Assembly: GCF_006716185.1 (NCBI RefSeq)
Contig: NZ_VFOP01000001.1
Span: forward strand, 3,472,001 to 3,536,000
Length of the DNA: 64,000 nucleotides
Direction: 5' to 3'
From: Ornithinicoccus hortensis
GTDB lineage: Bacteria; Actinomycetota; Actinomycetes; Actinomycetales; Dermatophilaceae
The translations under genes and the position numbers were made by a program. Below the pieces are notes generated by a model. The model saw only the letters and a list, made by a program, of their open reading frames with translations, was not told the origin of the DNA and made no database searches. Shown here piece after piece: positions 1 through 10,502 of this stretch (positions within the stretch are counted from its first letter, which is position 1; every line of letters starts with the position of its first letter).

Positions 1-1676
1 ACGACGGCGAGAGCGACGTGACCTACACGATCGCCAACAACGCCGAGACGGTCGCCACCGGTGCCCCGACGACCGACCCGGGCTACTTCTACGCCCCGGC
101 CACCCTCGAGGCCCCCGAGTCGGTGACGGTGCCGGCCGGCGAGACGGTGTCGGTGGAGCTGACCCTCACCCCGCCGGACCAGGACGGGCTGCAGTACACG
201 GGCTACGTGGAGTTCACCGCCGAGGACGACTCGGTCCTGCGGGTCCCGTATGCCGGGTACAGCGGCGACTACCAGGAGATCGAGGTGCTCACCCCCGGCG
301 CCATCGAGGGCGTGGAGTTCCCGGTCCTGGGCCAGCTCGTCGACTGCGCCGTGCTCGAGGGCTCGGAGTGCATCGGCGGCGGCACCTACGACATCTTCCC
401 GGACACCGGTGAGGGTGACGAGCCGGTCTACGACCTGGCCGAGGGCAACATCCCGGTCTTCCTGGCGAACCTGGGGCACCAGTCCCGGTCGATGACGCTG
501 ACGGCATACGAGGCCAACGCCGACGGCAGTCAGGGCGAAGAGGTCGGCGTCGTCGAGGTCGAGGACTACCTGCCCCGGAGCGCCAGCCCCACCGGGTTCA
601 GCACGTTCACCTGGGACGGCACGTTCGAGGGTGGGACCGTCCCGGACGGCAAGTACGTCCTGGAGGCCACCGTCCTGAAGGCGCTGGGTGAGCCCGGCAA
701 CGAGGCGCACCAGGAGACCTGGACCAGCGAGCCGTTCACCATCGCCGACGCCAGCGCCGACCCGACCTCGCCGACCGTCACCCGCTACACCGGCTACGAC
801 CGGTATGCGACGGCGGCCCGGATCTCCGCCGAGTACGAGCCGGGCGTCGACACGGTCTACATCGCGACGGGTCGCACCTTCCCCGACGCCCTGACCGGGG
901 CGGCCAAGGCCGCGCTCGACGGGGTGCCGGTGCTGCTGACCCGTCCCGACGAGCTCCCCGCCGCCACGCTCTTCGAGCTGGACCGGTTGAAGCCGGCCGA
1001 CATCGTCGTGCTGGGTGGGACCGCGGCCATCGAGGACGACGTGCTGACCGAGCTGGAGGACTACACCGACGGCACCGTCAGCCGGCTCTCCGGGGCCGAC
1101 CGGTATGCCACGGCGGCGGCGATCTCCGGCGAGTACGCGCCGGGCGTCGACACCCTCTACGTCGCGACCGGGCGCAACTTCCCGGACGCGCTGGCCGGTG
1201 CCGCACGGGCCGGTGTGCTCGAGGGCCCGGTGCTGCTGGTGCGCACCGACGAGGTGCCGGAGGCCACCGCGGCCGAGCTGGAGCGGCTGGCGCCGCAGGA
1301 GATCGTGGTGCTCGGTGGCACGGCCGCCGTCAGCCAGGGGGTCGCCGACACCCTCGGTGACTACGCGGACGTGGTGGACCGGATCGGTGGCAAGAACCGC
1401 TACGCCACCGCCGCCGACCTGTCCTCGGCCTACGAGCCCGGCACCGAGGTGGCCTTCGTGGCCACCGGCCTGGACTACCCGGACGCCCTGGCCGGTGCGG
1501 CCCGGGCCGGTCACCTGGGCTCCCCGGTGCTGCTGGTCCGTCCCGACGAGATCCCCGCGGAGACCCTCGCCGAGCTGGAGCGCCTGGAGGCCCCCCAGGT
1601 CGTCGTGCTGGGTGGCACGGGGGCCGTCTCCGACGAGGTGCTGGGCCAGATCGAGGACCTGGTCTACGGCGACTGA
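1..1676 (+). CDS. Secreted protein C-terminus with three CWB2 cell-wall-binding repeats (probable subtilase, partial)
   Basis: The reading frame is already open at base 3, so this is the 3' part of a larger gene cut by the window edge; the GTG at 18 is internal. The visible 557 residues begin with a beta-rich region resembling the Fn3-like domain that follows the catalytic domain in S8 subtilases. A FlgD-like Ig segment follows (around TWDGTFEGGTVPDGKY), then three tandem CWB2 repeats, each opening with a RYxGxxRYATA-type motif (TGYDRYATA, SGADRYATA, GGKNRYATA) and containing an FPDAL/YPDAL and a VVLGGT motif. CWB2 repeats hold proteins non-covalently on the wall of Gram-positive bacteria, so the product is exported and surface-bound. 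The peptidase identity is inferred, because the catalytic part is outside the window. A strong terminator follows directly. Confidence 0.8.
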   Translation, partial: DGESDVTYTIANNAETVATGAPTTDPGYFYAPATLEAPESVTVPAGETVSVELTLTPPDQDGLQYTGYVEFTAEDDSVLRVPYAGYSGDYQEIEVLTPGAIEGVEFPVLGQLVDCAVLEGSECIGGGTYDIFPDTGEGDEPVYDLAEGNIPVFLANLGHQSRSMTLTAYEANADGSQGEEVGVVEVEDYLPRSASPTGFSTFTWDGTFEGGTVPDGKYVLEATVLKALGEPGNEAHQETWTSEPFTIADASADPTSPTVTRYTGYDRYATAARISAEYEPGVDTVYIATGRTFPDALTGAAKAALDGVPVLLTRPDELPAATLFELDRLKPADIVVLGGTAAIEDDVLTELEDYTDGTVSRLSGADRYATAAAISGEYAPGVDTLYVATGRNFPDALAGAARAGVLEGPVLLVRTDEVPEATAAELERLAPQEIVVLGGTAAVSQGVADTLGDYADVVDRIGGKNRYATAADLSSAYEPGTEVAFVATGLDYPDALAGAARAGHLGSPVLLVRPDEIPAETLAELERLEAPQVVVLGGTGAVSDEVLGQIEDLVYGD

Positions 1677-1699
1677 CCGCCCCCGGCAACAGGCGCCAA

Positions 1700-1741
1700 A
1701 CGGGTGGGCCCGCGGAGCAGGTGCTCCGCGGGCCCACCCGT
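1700..1741. terminator. Bidirectional rho-independent-type hairpin
   Basis: A perfect 20-bp inverted repeat (arms 1700-1719 and 1722-1741) separated by two bases lies between the convergent CWB2 protein and the minus-strand membrane protein ending at 1792. It is GC-rich and lacks a long T tract, as is common for actinobacterial terminators. The convergent position suggests it serves both genes. Confidence 0.85.
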
Positions 1742-1791
1742 CGTGCCGGTCGTCTTGCCGGTCCTGACAGGTCCTGCCGGTCCCGTCCGGT

Positions 1792-2349
1792 TCAGACGAC
1801 CACGTCGGCGGAGACCCGCTTGGCGTGCCGGAAGCCCAGCAGGCTGAGCACGAACATCAGGGCCGAGGCGATGTAGGCGCCGATGGCGGCGATGCCGGCG
1901 ATCGTGCCCATCGTGGCGAAGGCGTAACCGTAGAGCAGCAGCCCGCGCAGCGTCTCGCCCTTGAACCGGGACTCCCGCTGGGCGGTGAGCTCGGCGGCGA
2001 GCTCCTCGTCACCGGCCTCCTCGGCCGCGGAGATGTCGGCGCCCAGCTCGGAGTAGGTGCGACCGTCCGTCGCCTGGTCCATGTGGACCTTGATGAAGTA
2101 GTCGGCGTAGGCCCGGGCGTGGGCGCCGGTGGTCATCTGCTCCCCCGCGAACTCCCGGAGCGGGGCGTACTCCTCGCCCTCGATGGCGGGGCCGGACGGC
2201 ATGGTGATGTTCTGGGCGGACAGTTGCTCGTGGACCTGGTTGCCCACGAAGGTGCTGGCCCAGGTCAGCAACCCACCGGTCACCAGGAGGACGACGGCCA
2301 TCAGCAGGCCGGCGGCGGACAGGAGGTTGTCGAGGGTCTTGCGGCGCAT
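1792..2349 (-). CDS. Hypothetical membrane protein (185 aa)
   Basis: I do not recognise the family. The start MRRKTLDN was chosen because AGGAG lies about 10 nt upstream; the longer in-frame extension is GC-rich and has no such site. There is an N-terminal membrane segment (about residues 9-32), an extracytoplasmic-like acidic central region rich in Glu and Ala (about 40-135), and two close C-terminal membrane segments (about 138-175). The layout (TM, loop, two TMs) suggests a small surface-exposed membrane protein. It is divergent from the DUF4126 gene across 265 bases in which I see no further gene. Confidence 0.55.
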   Translation of the reverse strand: MRRKTLDNLLSAAGLLMAVVLLVTGGLLTWASTFVGNQVHEQLSAQNITMPSGPAIEGEEYAPLREFAGEQMTTGAHARAYADYFIKVHMDQATDGRTYSELGADISAAEEAGDEELAAELTAQRESRFKGETLRGLLLYGYAFATMGTIAGIAAIGAYIASALMFVLSLLGFRHAKRVSADVVV

Positions 2350-2614
2350 GAGGGTGCTGCTCCTAGGGAGTCCGGGGTGTGATGCCCCCACCTTCGGTGG
2401 GGTCCTCTCCACCATCGCCCAGGGCAGGCGCCCCGGCCCAGGGACCAACGTCCCGTCCCGACCCGCCGGAGGACACCCCTGTCGCGGGACCTGGATGCCG
2501 GCATACGGCATGGAACCGGGTGGAGGTGAGACACGTCAGAGGGGCGACGTGGTTCACTGAGAACCGACGGGACCCGCCGGAGGTCCCGCCGAGACGAAGG
2601 GGGCGAGGCCTCAG

Positions 2615-3223
2615 ATGCTCGCTGCACTCACCGGGATGGGCCTGTCCGCCGCGGCCGGCCTCAACGCCTACATACCGTTCCTCATCGTCGCTCTGATCGC
2701 CCGCTTCACCGACGTGATCAACTTGCCCGCGCAGTTCGCCTGGATCGAGTCCGGGTGGGCCATCGGCGGTGCCGCCGTGCTGCTGTTCGCCGAGGTGGTG
2801 CTGGACAAGGTGCCGGTCGTGGACCACCTCAACGACGCCATCGGCACGTTCATCCGCCCTGCCACCGGCGGCCTCATCTTCGCCGCCACCCAGGCCGCGG
2901 AGGACCTGGAGCAGAGCAGCGGCTTCCTGCAGGAGAACCCGTGGATCGGCGTGGTCGCCGGGATCGTGATCTCGGGGCTGGTGCACACCGGCAAGGCGGT
3001 CACCCGCCCGGCCGTGAACGGCACCACGATGGGCTTCGGGGCGCCGGTCGTGTCGGCGGCCGAGGACACCGCCTCGGTGTCGCTGAGCCTCGTCGCGATC
3101 TTCTTCCCCGTCATCGTCTTCGTCCTGCTGATCCTGATGGTGTGGGGAGGCTTTGTCCTGTGGCGCGGGGTGCGCCGGCGCAAGCTGGCCAAACAACAGG
3201 CGCTGCGGGACGCCGGCTACTGA
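2615..3223 (+). CDS. DUF4126-family membrane protein
   Basis: The 202-residue protein opens with a helix of the form LTGMGLSAAAGLNAYIPFL, typical of DUF4126 proteins, whose function is unknown. It has about five hydrophobic segments, a conserved-looking DKVPVVDHLND stretch (about residues 67-77) between the second and third, and a basic C-terminal tail (WRGVRRRKLAKQQ). The ATG at 2615 begins at the conserved N-terminus, with a weak GA-rich site upstream. It stands alone, ends inside a terminator hairpin and converges on the metNIQ operon. Confidence 0.75.
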   Translation: MLAALTGMGLSAAAGLNAYIPFLIVALIARFTDVINLPAQFAWIESGWAIGGAAVLLFAEVVLDKVPVVDHLNDAIGTFIRPATGGLIFAATQAAEDLEQSSGFLQENPWIGVVAGIVISGLVHTGKAVTRPAVNGTTMGFGAPVVSAAEDTASVSLSLVAIFFPVIVFVLLILMVWGGFVLWRGVRRRKLAKQQALRDAGY

Positions 3224-3237
3224 GCCACCGGCGTCCC
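3207..3237. terminator. Terminator hairpin spanning the DUF4126 stop codon
   Basis: A 10-bp perfect inverted repeat (GGGACGCCGG at 3207-3216 and its complement at 3228-3237) with an 11-nt loop overlaps the last codons and stop of the DUF4126 gene. It sits between convergent genes and probably also ends metI transcription. Confidence 0.65.
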
Positions 3238-3251
3238 GGCCACTGGCTGGG

Positions 3252-3914
3252 TCACTGGATGAACCGTCGGGCGATCCAGTTGCCCAGGAACTGCACGGAC
3301 TGCACGAGCGCGATCAGCACGACGATGATCAGGAGCATGATCGCGTAGTCGAACCGCTGGTAGCCGTAGGTCAGGGCCAGGTTGCCCAGGCCCCCACCGC
3401 CGACGGCCCCGGCGACCGCGGTCGCGTCGATCAGCGCCACGAAGATGAAGGTCAGCGACAGGATGAGTGGCCCCAGGGCCTCCCTGCCCACGAACCCGAA
3501 CAGGATGTGCAACGGCTTGGCCCCGACGGCGCGGGCCGCCTCGATCGCGCCGGGGTCGACCGCCACCAGGTTGGACTCGGCCACCCGGGCGATGCCCACG
3601 GACGCCGCGATCGTCAGCGGCAGGATCGCCGCGGCGGGCCCGATGCTGGTGCCGAGCAGGTTGCGGGTCACCGGGGTCAGCGCGATCAACAGGATGATGA
3701 ACGGGATCGGGCGCAGCGTGTTCACCACCAGGTTCAGGCCCACGTGCACCGCCCGGTTAGCCAGGATCTGCCCGGACCGGGTGGCGAACAGGAAGAGCCC
3801 GAGGACCAGGCCGATGATGCTGGCGAAGAAGAACGAGACGGAGACCATGAAGAGGGTCTCCCACAACGCGACGCCGACCCGGTCGACGGTGCTGGCACTG
3901 AACAGGTCGCTCAC
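3252..3914 (-). CDS. metI: Methionine-type ABC transporter permease MetI
   Basis: This 220-residue permease has five to six membrane helices and the cytoplasmic EAA loop (EAARAVGAKPLHILFGFVG) that docks on the ATPase. Length and pattern match MetI, the membrane channel of MetNIQ importers for methionine. The GTG at 3914 overlaps the metN stop by four bases (GTGA), which fixes the start and implies translational coupling. The long upstream extension of the open frame is a shadow of metN. Substrate choice (L-/D-methionine or derivatives) is inferred from the family. Confidence 0.93.
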   Translation of the reverse strand: MSDLFSASTVDRVGVALWETLFMVSVSFFFASIIGLVLGLFLFATRSGQILANRAVHVGLNLVVNTLRPIPFIILLIALTPVTRNLLGTSIGPAAAILPLTIAASVGIARVAESNLVAVDPGAIEAARAVGAKPLHILFGFVGREALGPLILSLTFIFVALIDATAVAGAVGGGGLGNLALTYGYQRFDYAIMLLIIVVLIALVQSVQFLGNWIARRFIQ

Positions 3915-4936
3915 CAGGTGCTCACTTCCGCGTGCTGGCGCAGGCCGGCGACGAACGCGTCGACGTCCTGCCCCTCGCCATACAGGGCCAGGCTCAGCTG
4001 ACCGTAGGGCAGGCCCTTGGTCCGGGAGATCCCCCCGGTGATCACGGTGAAGTCGACGTCGTGCTGCCGGGCCAGCCGGCTCAGCACCGGGGACCGGAGC
4101 AACGACTCCTGGACGACCACGGAGATGCCCGTGCCGGCGAACCCCTCGCGCAGCTCCCGGCGGTCCTCCTCCGACAAGGTCATCCGGGTGTAGGAGCCGA
4201 CCAGTCCGGCGCTGACCGGGTGCTCGGGGCGGGAGAGCACCTGGTGGACCTCGCCGGTCTCGACGACCTGGCCCCGGGACAGGATGGAGAGCCGGTCGGC
4301 GAGGCGGGCGATGACGTCCATCTCGTGGGTGACGACCACCATGGTGATGCCGAACTCGGTGTTGGCCGCCCGGAGCAGGTCGATGATCTCGGTCGTGGTC
4401 TGGGGGTCCAGCGCGCTGGTCGCCTCGTCCGCCAGCACGATCGAGGGCCGGGTGGCGATCGCGCGGGCGATCCCGACCCGCTGCTTCTGCCCACCGGAGA
4501 GCTGGCGCGGCTTGGCGAACGCCTTGCCGTGCAGCCCGACGAAGTCGATCAGCTCGGCGACCCGGGCGTTGATCGCCTCCTTGCTCCACCCCGCCAGCTT
4601 CAGCGGCACCGCGATGTTGTCGTAGACGGTGCGGGCGTTCCACAGGCTGAACTGCTGGAAGACCATGCCGATCGAGCGGCGTAGTGCCCGCATCTCGTCC
4701 GGTCGCAGCCCGGCCAGGTCCGTGCCGTCGACCGCGATCGTGCCGGAGGTGGGGCGTTCCAGGCCGTCGATCATCCGCAGCAGGGTCGACTTGCCGGCCC
4801 CGGACTGCCCGATCAGGCCGTAGATCTCCCCCGCCTCGATCGACAGGGAGACGTCCTGGAGCGCCAGCTGCGGGTCGGCGCCCTTGGCGCCCGGGAACTG
4901 CTTGGTGACGTCGGTCAGCCGGATGCGTTCAGTCAT
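3911..4936 (-). CDS. metN: Methionine-type ABC transporter ATP-binding protein MetN
   Basis: The 341-residue ATPase has Walker A GQSGAGKST (residues 43-51), a Q-loop, the signature LSGGQKQR, Walker B IVLADEATSALDP and an H-loop THEMD. About 75 C-terminal residues (from around 265) form the NIL domain, which in MetN proteins binds methionine and inhibits transport when internal methionine is high. That supports a methionine rather than general amino-acid importer. It lies between metQ and metI in a compact minus-strand operon. Confidence 0.95.
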   Translation of the reverse strand: MTERIRLTDVTKQFPGAKGADPQLALQDVSLSIEAGEIYGLIGQSGAGKSTLLRMIDGLERPTSGTIAVDGTDLAGLRPDEMRALRRSIGMVFQQFSLWNARTVYDNIAVPLKLAGWSKEAINARVAELIDFVGLHGKAFAKPRQLSGGQKQRVGIARAIATRPSIVLADEATSALDPQTTTEIIDLLRAANTEFGITMVVVTHEMDVIARLADRLSILSRGQVVETGEVHQVLSRPEHPVSAGLVGSYTRMTLSEEDRRELREGFAGTGISVVVQESLLRSPVLSRLARQHDVDFTVITGGISRTKGLPYGQLSLALYGEGQDVDAFVAGLRQHAEVSTW

Positions 4937-4963
4937 GGTGGTGGGTCCGCCGGGGTGACCCGG

Positions 4964-5920
4964 TCACTCCTGCGACAGCTCGGCCAGCGTCGAGCGGAGC
5001 TGGTCGACCGGGAACTCCACGATGGTGGACTCCCCGCGCTTCTCCTCCTCCAGGGCGGTCACCACCCGCTCGTCCCGGTAGGTCTCCTCCAGCAACGGCC
5101 ACGCCTCGTTGTCGACGTTGTCCGCGCGGGTGGCCACGACGATGATGTACGGGGCCGAGGACTCCGCCGACGCGTCCTCGAGCACCAGGGCGTCGTCGCT
5201 GGTGATCCCCAGCGCCGGGTCGAAGTCGTCGGTGGCCACGACCACCGCCTCGACCGACGGGTCCTCGTATGCCGTCTGCACCGACTCGTGCGCCAGCCGC
5301 ACCAGCTCGATGTTGCGCGGGTTGCTGGTGATGTCCTCCTCCACCGGGAACACCCCGGCGTCCGGGTCGACCTCGAGCACCCCGGCGGTCTGCAGGATGA
5401 ACAGCGCCCGGGAGAAGTTCGCCGGGTCGTCCGGGACCGCGATCCGTGCCCCGTCCGGGATCGAGTCCGCCGAGTCGTGGTCCTCGGAGAACAGGCCCCA
5501 GCTGGAGATCACGGTGGAGAACAGCGGCGTGACGTCCGACCCCGTCTCCTTGTTGAACTGGCTGAGCCAGGCGACGTGCTGGAAGGAGTTGGCGTCCACC
5601 TCACCCTCGATCAGCGCCGTGTTGGGCAGGTACGGGTCGGTGAAGTTGGTGAACGTGATGTCCAGCCCCTTCTCCTTGCCCACCTCGACGATCTTGTCCT
5701 GGAAGTCGCTCTGTGCGGTGTCGGCGATGTGCAGCGGGATCAGCTCACCGGTCTCGTCCTCCCCGCCCAGCAGCCGCGGGACCAGGAAGGCCCCGGCGCC
5801 CACCAGCAGGACCGCGACGAGCGCCGCGATCCCGAGCCTCTTGCGCTTGCCGGACGCGGCGTCGAAGTGGGCCTGGATCTCCTGCGAACTGGACTGCGGG
5901 GCGTTGGGTTCCTGCGGCAT
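4964..5920 (-). CDS. metQ: NLPA/MetQ-type substrate-binding protein, membrane-anchored rather than lipidated
   Basis: The 318-residue protein has the MetQ/NLPA fold pattern (for example GLDITFTNFTDPYLPN and the later DPARF-like blocks) and captures substrate for MetNI. The ATG at 5920 has an AGGAG five to six bases upstream; a GTG seven codons earlier lacks one. MetQ proteins are normally lipoproteins, but this one contains no cysteine at all. Residues 1-29 are cytoplasmic-like, a membrane helix spans about 30-51, and a GGEDETGE linker leads to the binding domain, so it appears to be held by an uncleaved signal anchor. First gene of metQ-metN-metI. Confidence 0.88.
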   Translation of the reverse strand: MPQEPNAPQSSSQEIQAHFDAASGKRKRLGIAALVAVLLVGAGAFLVPRLLGGEDETGELIPLHIADTAQSDFQDKIVEVGKEKGLDITFTNFTDPYLPNTALIEGEVDANSFQHVAWLSQFNKETGSDVTPLFSTVISSWGLFSEDHDSADSIPDGARIAVPDDPANFSRALFILQTAGVLEVDPDAGVFPVEEDITSNPRNIELVRLAHESVQTAYEDPSVEAVVVATDDFDPALGITSDDALVLEDASAESSAPYIIVVATRADNVDNEAWPLLEETYRDERVVTALEEEKRGESTIVEFPVDQLRSTLAELSQE

Positions 5921-5980
5921 TGACTCTCCTGGGGCGGGCACGGGTTGACGAGCGATGCATAACGTACCCTTTGTTGTTCG

Positions 5981-5995
5981 CCAAGTTAAACTTGG
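5981..5995. promoter_or_regulatory. 15-nt palindrome in the metQ upstream region
   Basis: CCAAGTT-A-AACTTGG is a perfect palindrome (7-bp arms, one-base centre) about 60 bases upstream of the metQ start, in a stretch clearly more AT-rich than its surroundings. It has the size of a repressor operator. No regulator gene adjoins it. Confidence 0.45.
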
Positions 5996-6008
5996 GGTCG
6001 CCTGGGTG

Positions 6009-6036
6009 CAGGATTATCGGGTTACCCCGGAACCTG
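6009..6036. repeat. Degenerate copy of the CAGGATTATCGGGT palindrome
   Basis: The left arm CAGGATTATCGGGT (6009-6022) is identical to the arm at 6071-6084. The right half is only partly complementary (ACCCCGGAACCTG). The two copies begin 62 bases apart, about six helical turns. Confidence 0.5.
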
Positions 6037-6070
6037 GCGCTATCGACCGGGAAGCTTCTGCTACGAAGCA

Positions 6071-6099
6071 CAGGATTATCGGGTCACCCGATAATCCTG
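6071..6099. promoter_or_regulatory. Perfect 29-nt palindrome between rsmI and metQ
   Basis: Arms CAGGATTATCGGGT (6071-6084) and its exact complement (6086-6099) flank a single base. It lies 22 bases past the rsmI stop and about 150 bases upstream of metQ, both on the minus strand. It could be an operator for the met operon or a hairpin at the end of the sdh-rsmI transcript. There is no T tract after it, and an upstream half-copy exists, so I favour a protein-binding site. Confidence 0.55.
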
Positions 6100-6120
6100 C
6101 AGGGGGGCCAGCGCAGCGGG

Positions 6121-6981
6121 TCAGCCGGAGCGGCGGGAGGCCAGAACGGCGTCGTAGAGCTCCTTGCGGCGCAGGCCGGTGCGGGCGGCCTCCTCGGCAC
6201 AGACGTCCTTGAGCCGCTCCCCGGCGGCGACGCGGGCCCGTATGCCGTCGAGCACCTCGTCGAGGTCGACGGCACCCCGGTCGCGGGTCGGGTCGGCGCC
6301 GGCGACGACGACCGTGATCTCGCCACGGACGCCGTCGGCCGCCCGGTCCCGCAACTGTCCCAGCGGACCTCGCCAGACCTCCTCGTAGGTCTTGGTCAGC
6401 TCGCGGCAGACGGCCGCCGGCCGGTCCTCCCCCAGGGCCGCGGCCAGGGCGGCGAGCATCGCGGCGAGCCGGTGCGGGGCCTCGAAGAAGACCATCGTGC
6501 GGGGCTCGTCGACCAGGGCCGCGAGCCAGCGGTCCCGCTCCCCGGCCTTGCGGGGCAGGAAGCCCTCGAAGCAGAACCGGTCGACCGGCAGGCCGGAGAC
6601 GGCCAGCGCCATCAGCACGGCGCTCGGCCCGGGCACGCAGGTCACGTCCAGGTCCTCCGCGACGGTGGCCGTGACCAGGCGGTAGCCGGGGTCGGACACG
6701 GACGGCATCCCCGCGTCGGTGACCAGCAGCACCCGGTCGCCGGCGGCGATCCGCTGCACCAGTTCGGGGGTGCGCGCCGCCTCGTTGTGCTCGTGGTAGC
6801 TCAGCACCCGACCGGTCGGCTGCACGCCGAGCCGGTCACACAGCCGACGCAACCGGCGGGTGTCCTCGGCGGCGACCAGGTCGGCCCCCGCCAGCTCCTC
6901 CAGGAGCCGGGGCGAGGCGTCCCGGGGATCCCCGATCGGCGTCGCCGCCAGGACCAGGACCCCCGGGGCCGGCCGGCTCAC
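6121..6981 (-). CDS. rsmI: 16S rRNA (cytidine1402-2'-O)-methyltransferase RsmI
   Basis: The 286-residue protein starts [17 protein letters not shown] and contains the RsmI signatures AEDTRR, VSYHEHNE-like [19 protein letters not shown] and CVPGPSA of the tetrapyrrole-methylase fold. It methylates the ribose of C1402 in the decoding centre using SAM. The GTG at 6981 overlaps the sdhB stop by four bases (GTGA), which I prefer over the longer frame whose first 29 codons lie inside sdhB. Being coupled to the succinate dehydrogenase operon is unexpected but gives no functional clue. Confidence 0.93.
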   Translation of the reverse strand: MSRPAPGVLVLAATPIGDPRDASPRLLEELAGADLVAAEDTRRLRRLCDRLGVQPTGRVLSYHEHNEAARTPELVQRIAAGDRVLLVTDAGMPSVSDPGYRLVTATVAEDLDVTCVPGPSAVLMALAVSGLPVDRFCFEGFLPRKAGERDRWLAALVDEPRTMVFFEAPHRLAAMLAALAAALGEDRPAAVCRELTKTYEEVWRGPLGQLRDRAADGVRGEITVVVAGADPTRDRGAVDLDEVLDGIRARVAAGERLKDVCAEEAARTGLRRKELYDAVLASRRSG

Positions 6982-7717
6982 GAGCGGTGACGGTATGCGC
7001 GCTGCAGGTCGCCGTTGAGCTGGGAGATGACGTTGAGCGGGATGCCCTTCGGGCAGGCCCGGGAGCACTCACCGAGGTTCGTGCAGCCGCCGAAGCCCTC
7101 TTCCTCGTACTGGCCCACCATCGAGAACACCCGGGCGTCCCGCTCCGGCTGGCCCTGCGGGAGCTCGCCGAGGTGCGTGACCTTGGCACCCATGAAGAGC
7201 ATGCCCGCGGCATTCGGGCAGGCGGCGACGCAGGCGCCGCAGCCGATGCACTCGGCGGCCATGAACGCCCGGTCGGCGTTGTCCTTGGGCACCGGGGTGG
7301 CGTGCGCGTCCGGGGCGGAGCCGGTGTCGGCCGAGATGAAGCCGCCGGAGGCGATGATCCGGTCGAAGGAGCTCCGGTCCACCACCAGGTCGCGGATCAC
7401 CGGGAAGGGCTCGGCCCGCCAGGGCTCGATGACGACCTCGTCCCCGTCCTTGAAGGAGCGCATGTGCAACTGGCAGGTGGTGGTCCGCTCCGGCCCGTGG
7501 GCCTGACCGTTGATCATCAGCCCGCACATACCGCAGATGCCCTCGCGGCAGTCGCTGTCGAAGGCCACCGGCTCCTCGCCCTTGGCGATGAGGTCCTCGT
7601 TGAGGACATCGAGCATCTCCAGGAAGGACATCTCCTCGGAGACACCCTCGATCGGATAGGTGACCATCCGGCCTGCGTCGGCCGGGCCGTCCTGCCGCCA
7701 GATCTTCAGGGTCAGCT

Positions 7718-7721
<4 letters not shown>
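6978..7721 (-). CDS. sdhB: Succinate dehydrogenase/fumarate reductase iron-sulfur subunit
   Basis: The 247-residue electron-transfer subunit has the [2Fe-2S] ligands C58, C63, C66 and C83 (CREGICGMC...C). A ferredoxin-like C-terminal half has C158/C161/C164/C168P and C213/C219/C223P for the [4Fe-4S] and [3Fe-4S] clusters. It carries electrons from the flavoprotein SdhA to the heme-containing membrane anchor SdhC. Its ATG overlaps the sdhA stop by four bases. It is the third gene of sdhC-sdhA-sdhB. Confidence 0.96.
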
Positions 7722-9688
<1,967 letters not shown>

Positions 9689-9734
9689 GGTGTGTGCTGC
9701 TCCGTCCTGGTCAGGGTCCGCTCGGGGGCGTGGG

Positions 9735-10430
9735 TCACGGGATGAGTCCGAACAGGATGCTGAACGGCGGGGCGAGGAAGCCGATCACCACGACCGCGGC
9801 GACCGCGACCGAGACGACCCGGATCACCTCGGCGCGGTCCAGGCTGGTGTTCAGGCCCAGCGTCATCGCGGCGCTCCAGACCCCGTGCAGCAGGTGCATG
9901 CCCAGGGCGAGGACGGCGATCACGTAGATCAGGACCGCCCACCACACCTCGAAGCTGGACACCAGCCGGTCGCTGGGTCGGCTGAAGTCGCCGTTGACCT
10001 GGATCGTGTTGGTGGTGAAGTGCAGCAGGTGGAAGACCACGAAGAGGAGCAGGGCCACGCCGCCCCAGCGCATCGCCCGGGAGACGAAGATCGACTTGGC
10101 GGCCTTGTTGACCTGGTAGCGCGTCTTGCGGGCGGCGCCGGCGCGGGCCCACAGGGTGAAGGCCGACCACGCGTGCAGCACCAGGCTCACCAGCAGGGTG
10201 ATCCGCATCACCCACAGGAAACCACCCTCCGGCAGCATCGGTGAGCCGAAGGTGCGCAGGTGGTGGGCGTACTCATCGAACGCGTCCTTGCCGGCAAAGA
10301 TCATCAGGTTGCCGTACATGTGGGCGAGGATGAAACCGATGAAGATCAGGCCGGTCACGGCCATGACGGTCTTCAGCAGGATGCTATTGGGCCCGGAGCG
10401 CGGGCCGGCGGAGACGGTTTGGGTGGCCAC
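9735..10430 (-). CDS. sdhC: Succinate dehydrogenase cytochrome b subunit SdhC
   Basis: The 231-residue membrane anchor has five hydrophobic segments with histidines in or near them ([33 protein letters not shown]) suited to ligate two hemes. It passes electrons to quinone. The GTG at 10430 (MATQTVSAG) begins at the conserved N-terminus; the much longer open frame extending to 12356 is only the complement of the mannosyltransferase gene. It is the first gene of the sdh operon and divergent from the mannosyltransferase over about 70 bases. No SdhD gene is present, as expected for this one-subunit type. Confidence 0.93.
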   Translation of the reverse strand: MATQTVSAGPRSGPNSILLKTVMAVTGLIFIGFILAHMYGNLMIFAGKDAFDEYAHHLRTFGSPMLPEGGFLWVMRITLLVSLVLHAWSAFTLWARAGAARKTRYQVNKAAKSIFVSRAMRWGGVALLLFVVFHLLHFTTNTIQVNGDFSRPSDRLVSSFEVWWAVLIYVIAVLALGMHLLHGVWSAAMTLGLNTSLDRAEVIRVVSVAVAAVVVIGFLAPPFSILFGLIP

Positions 10431-10489
10431 GGCACCGGACTCTACTACTCGGCACGCGCCCGACTGCGGGAACCTTGCACTTTCCCGCC

Positions 10490-10495
10490 TACGAT
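10490..10495 (+). promoter_or_regulatory. -10 box (TACGAT) of the mannosyltransferase gene
   Basis: TACGAT ends seven bases before the GTG at 10503, the spacing expected if transcription starts at or next to the start codon (leaderless). An in-frame ATG at 10494 overlaps the box and so cannot be the start from this promoter. Confidence 0.5.
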
Positions 10496-10502
10496 GTCGC
10501 CC

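Noticed and set aside
5921-6120. A SAM riboswitch for metQ
   Set aside because: I looked for the conserved cores of SAM-binding aptamers and saw none; only symmetric DNA palindromes are present.
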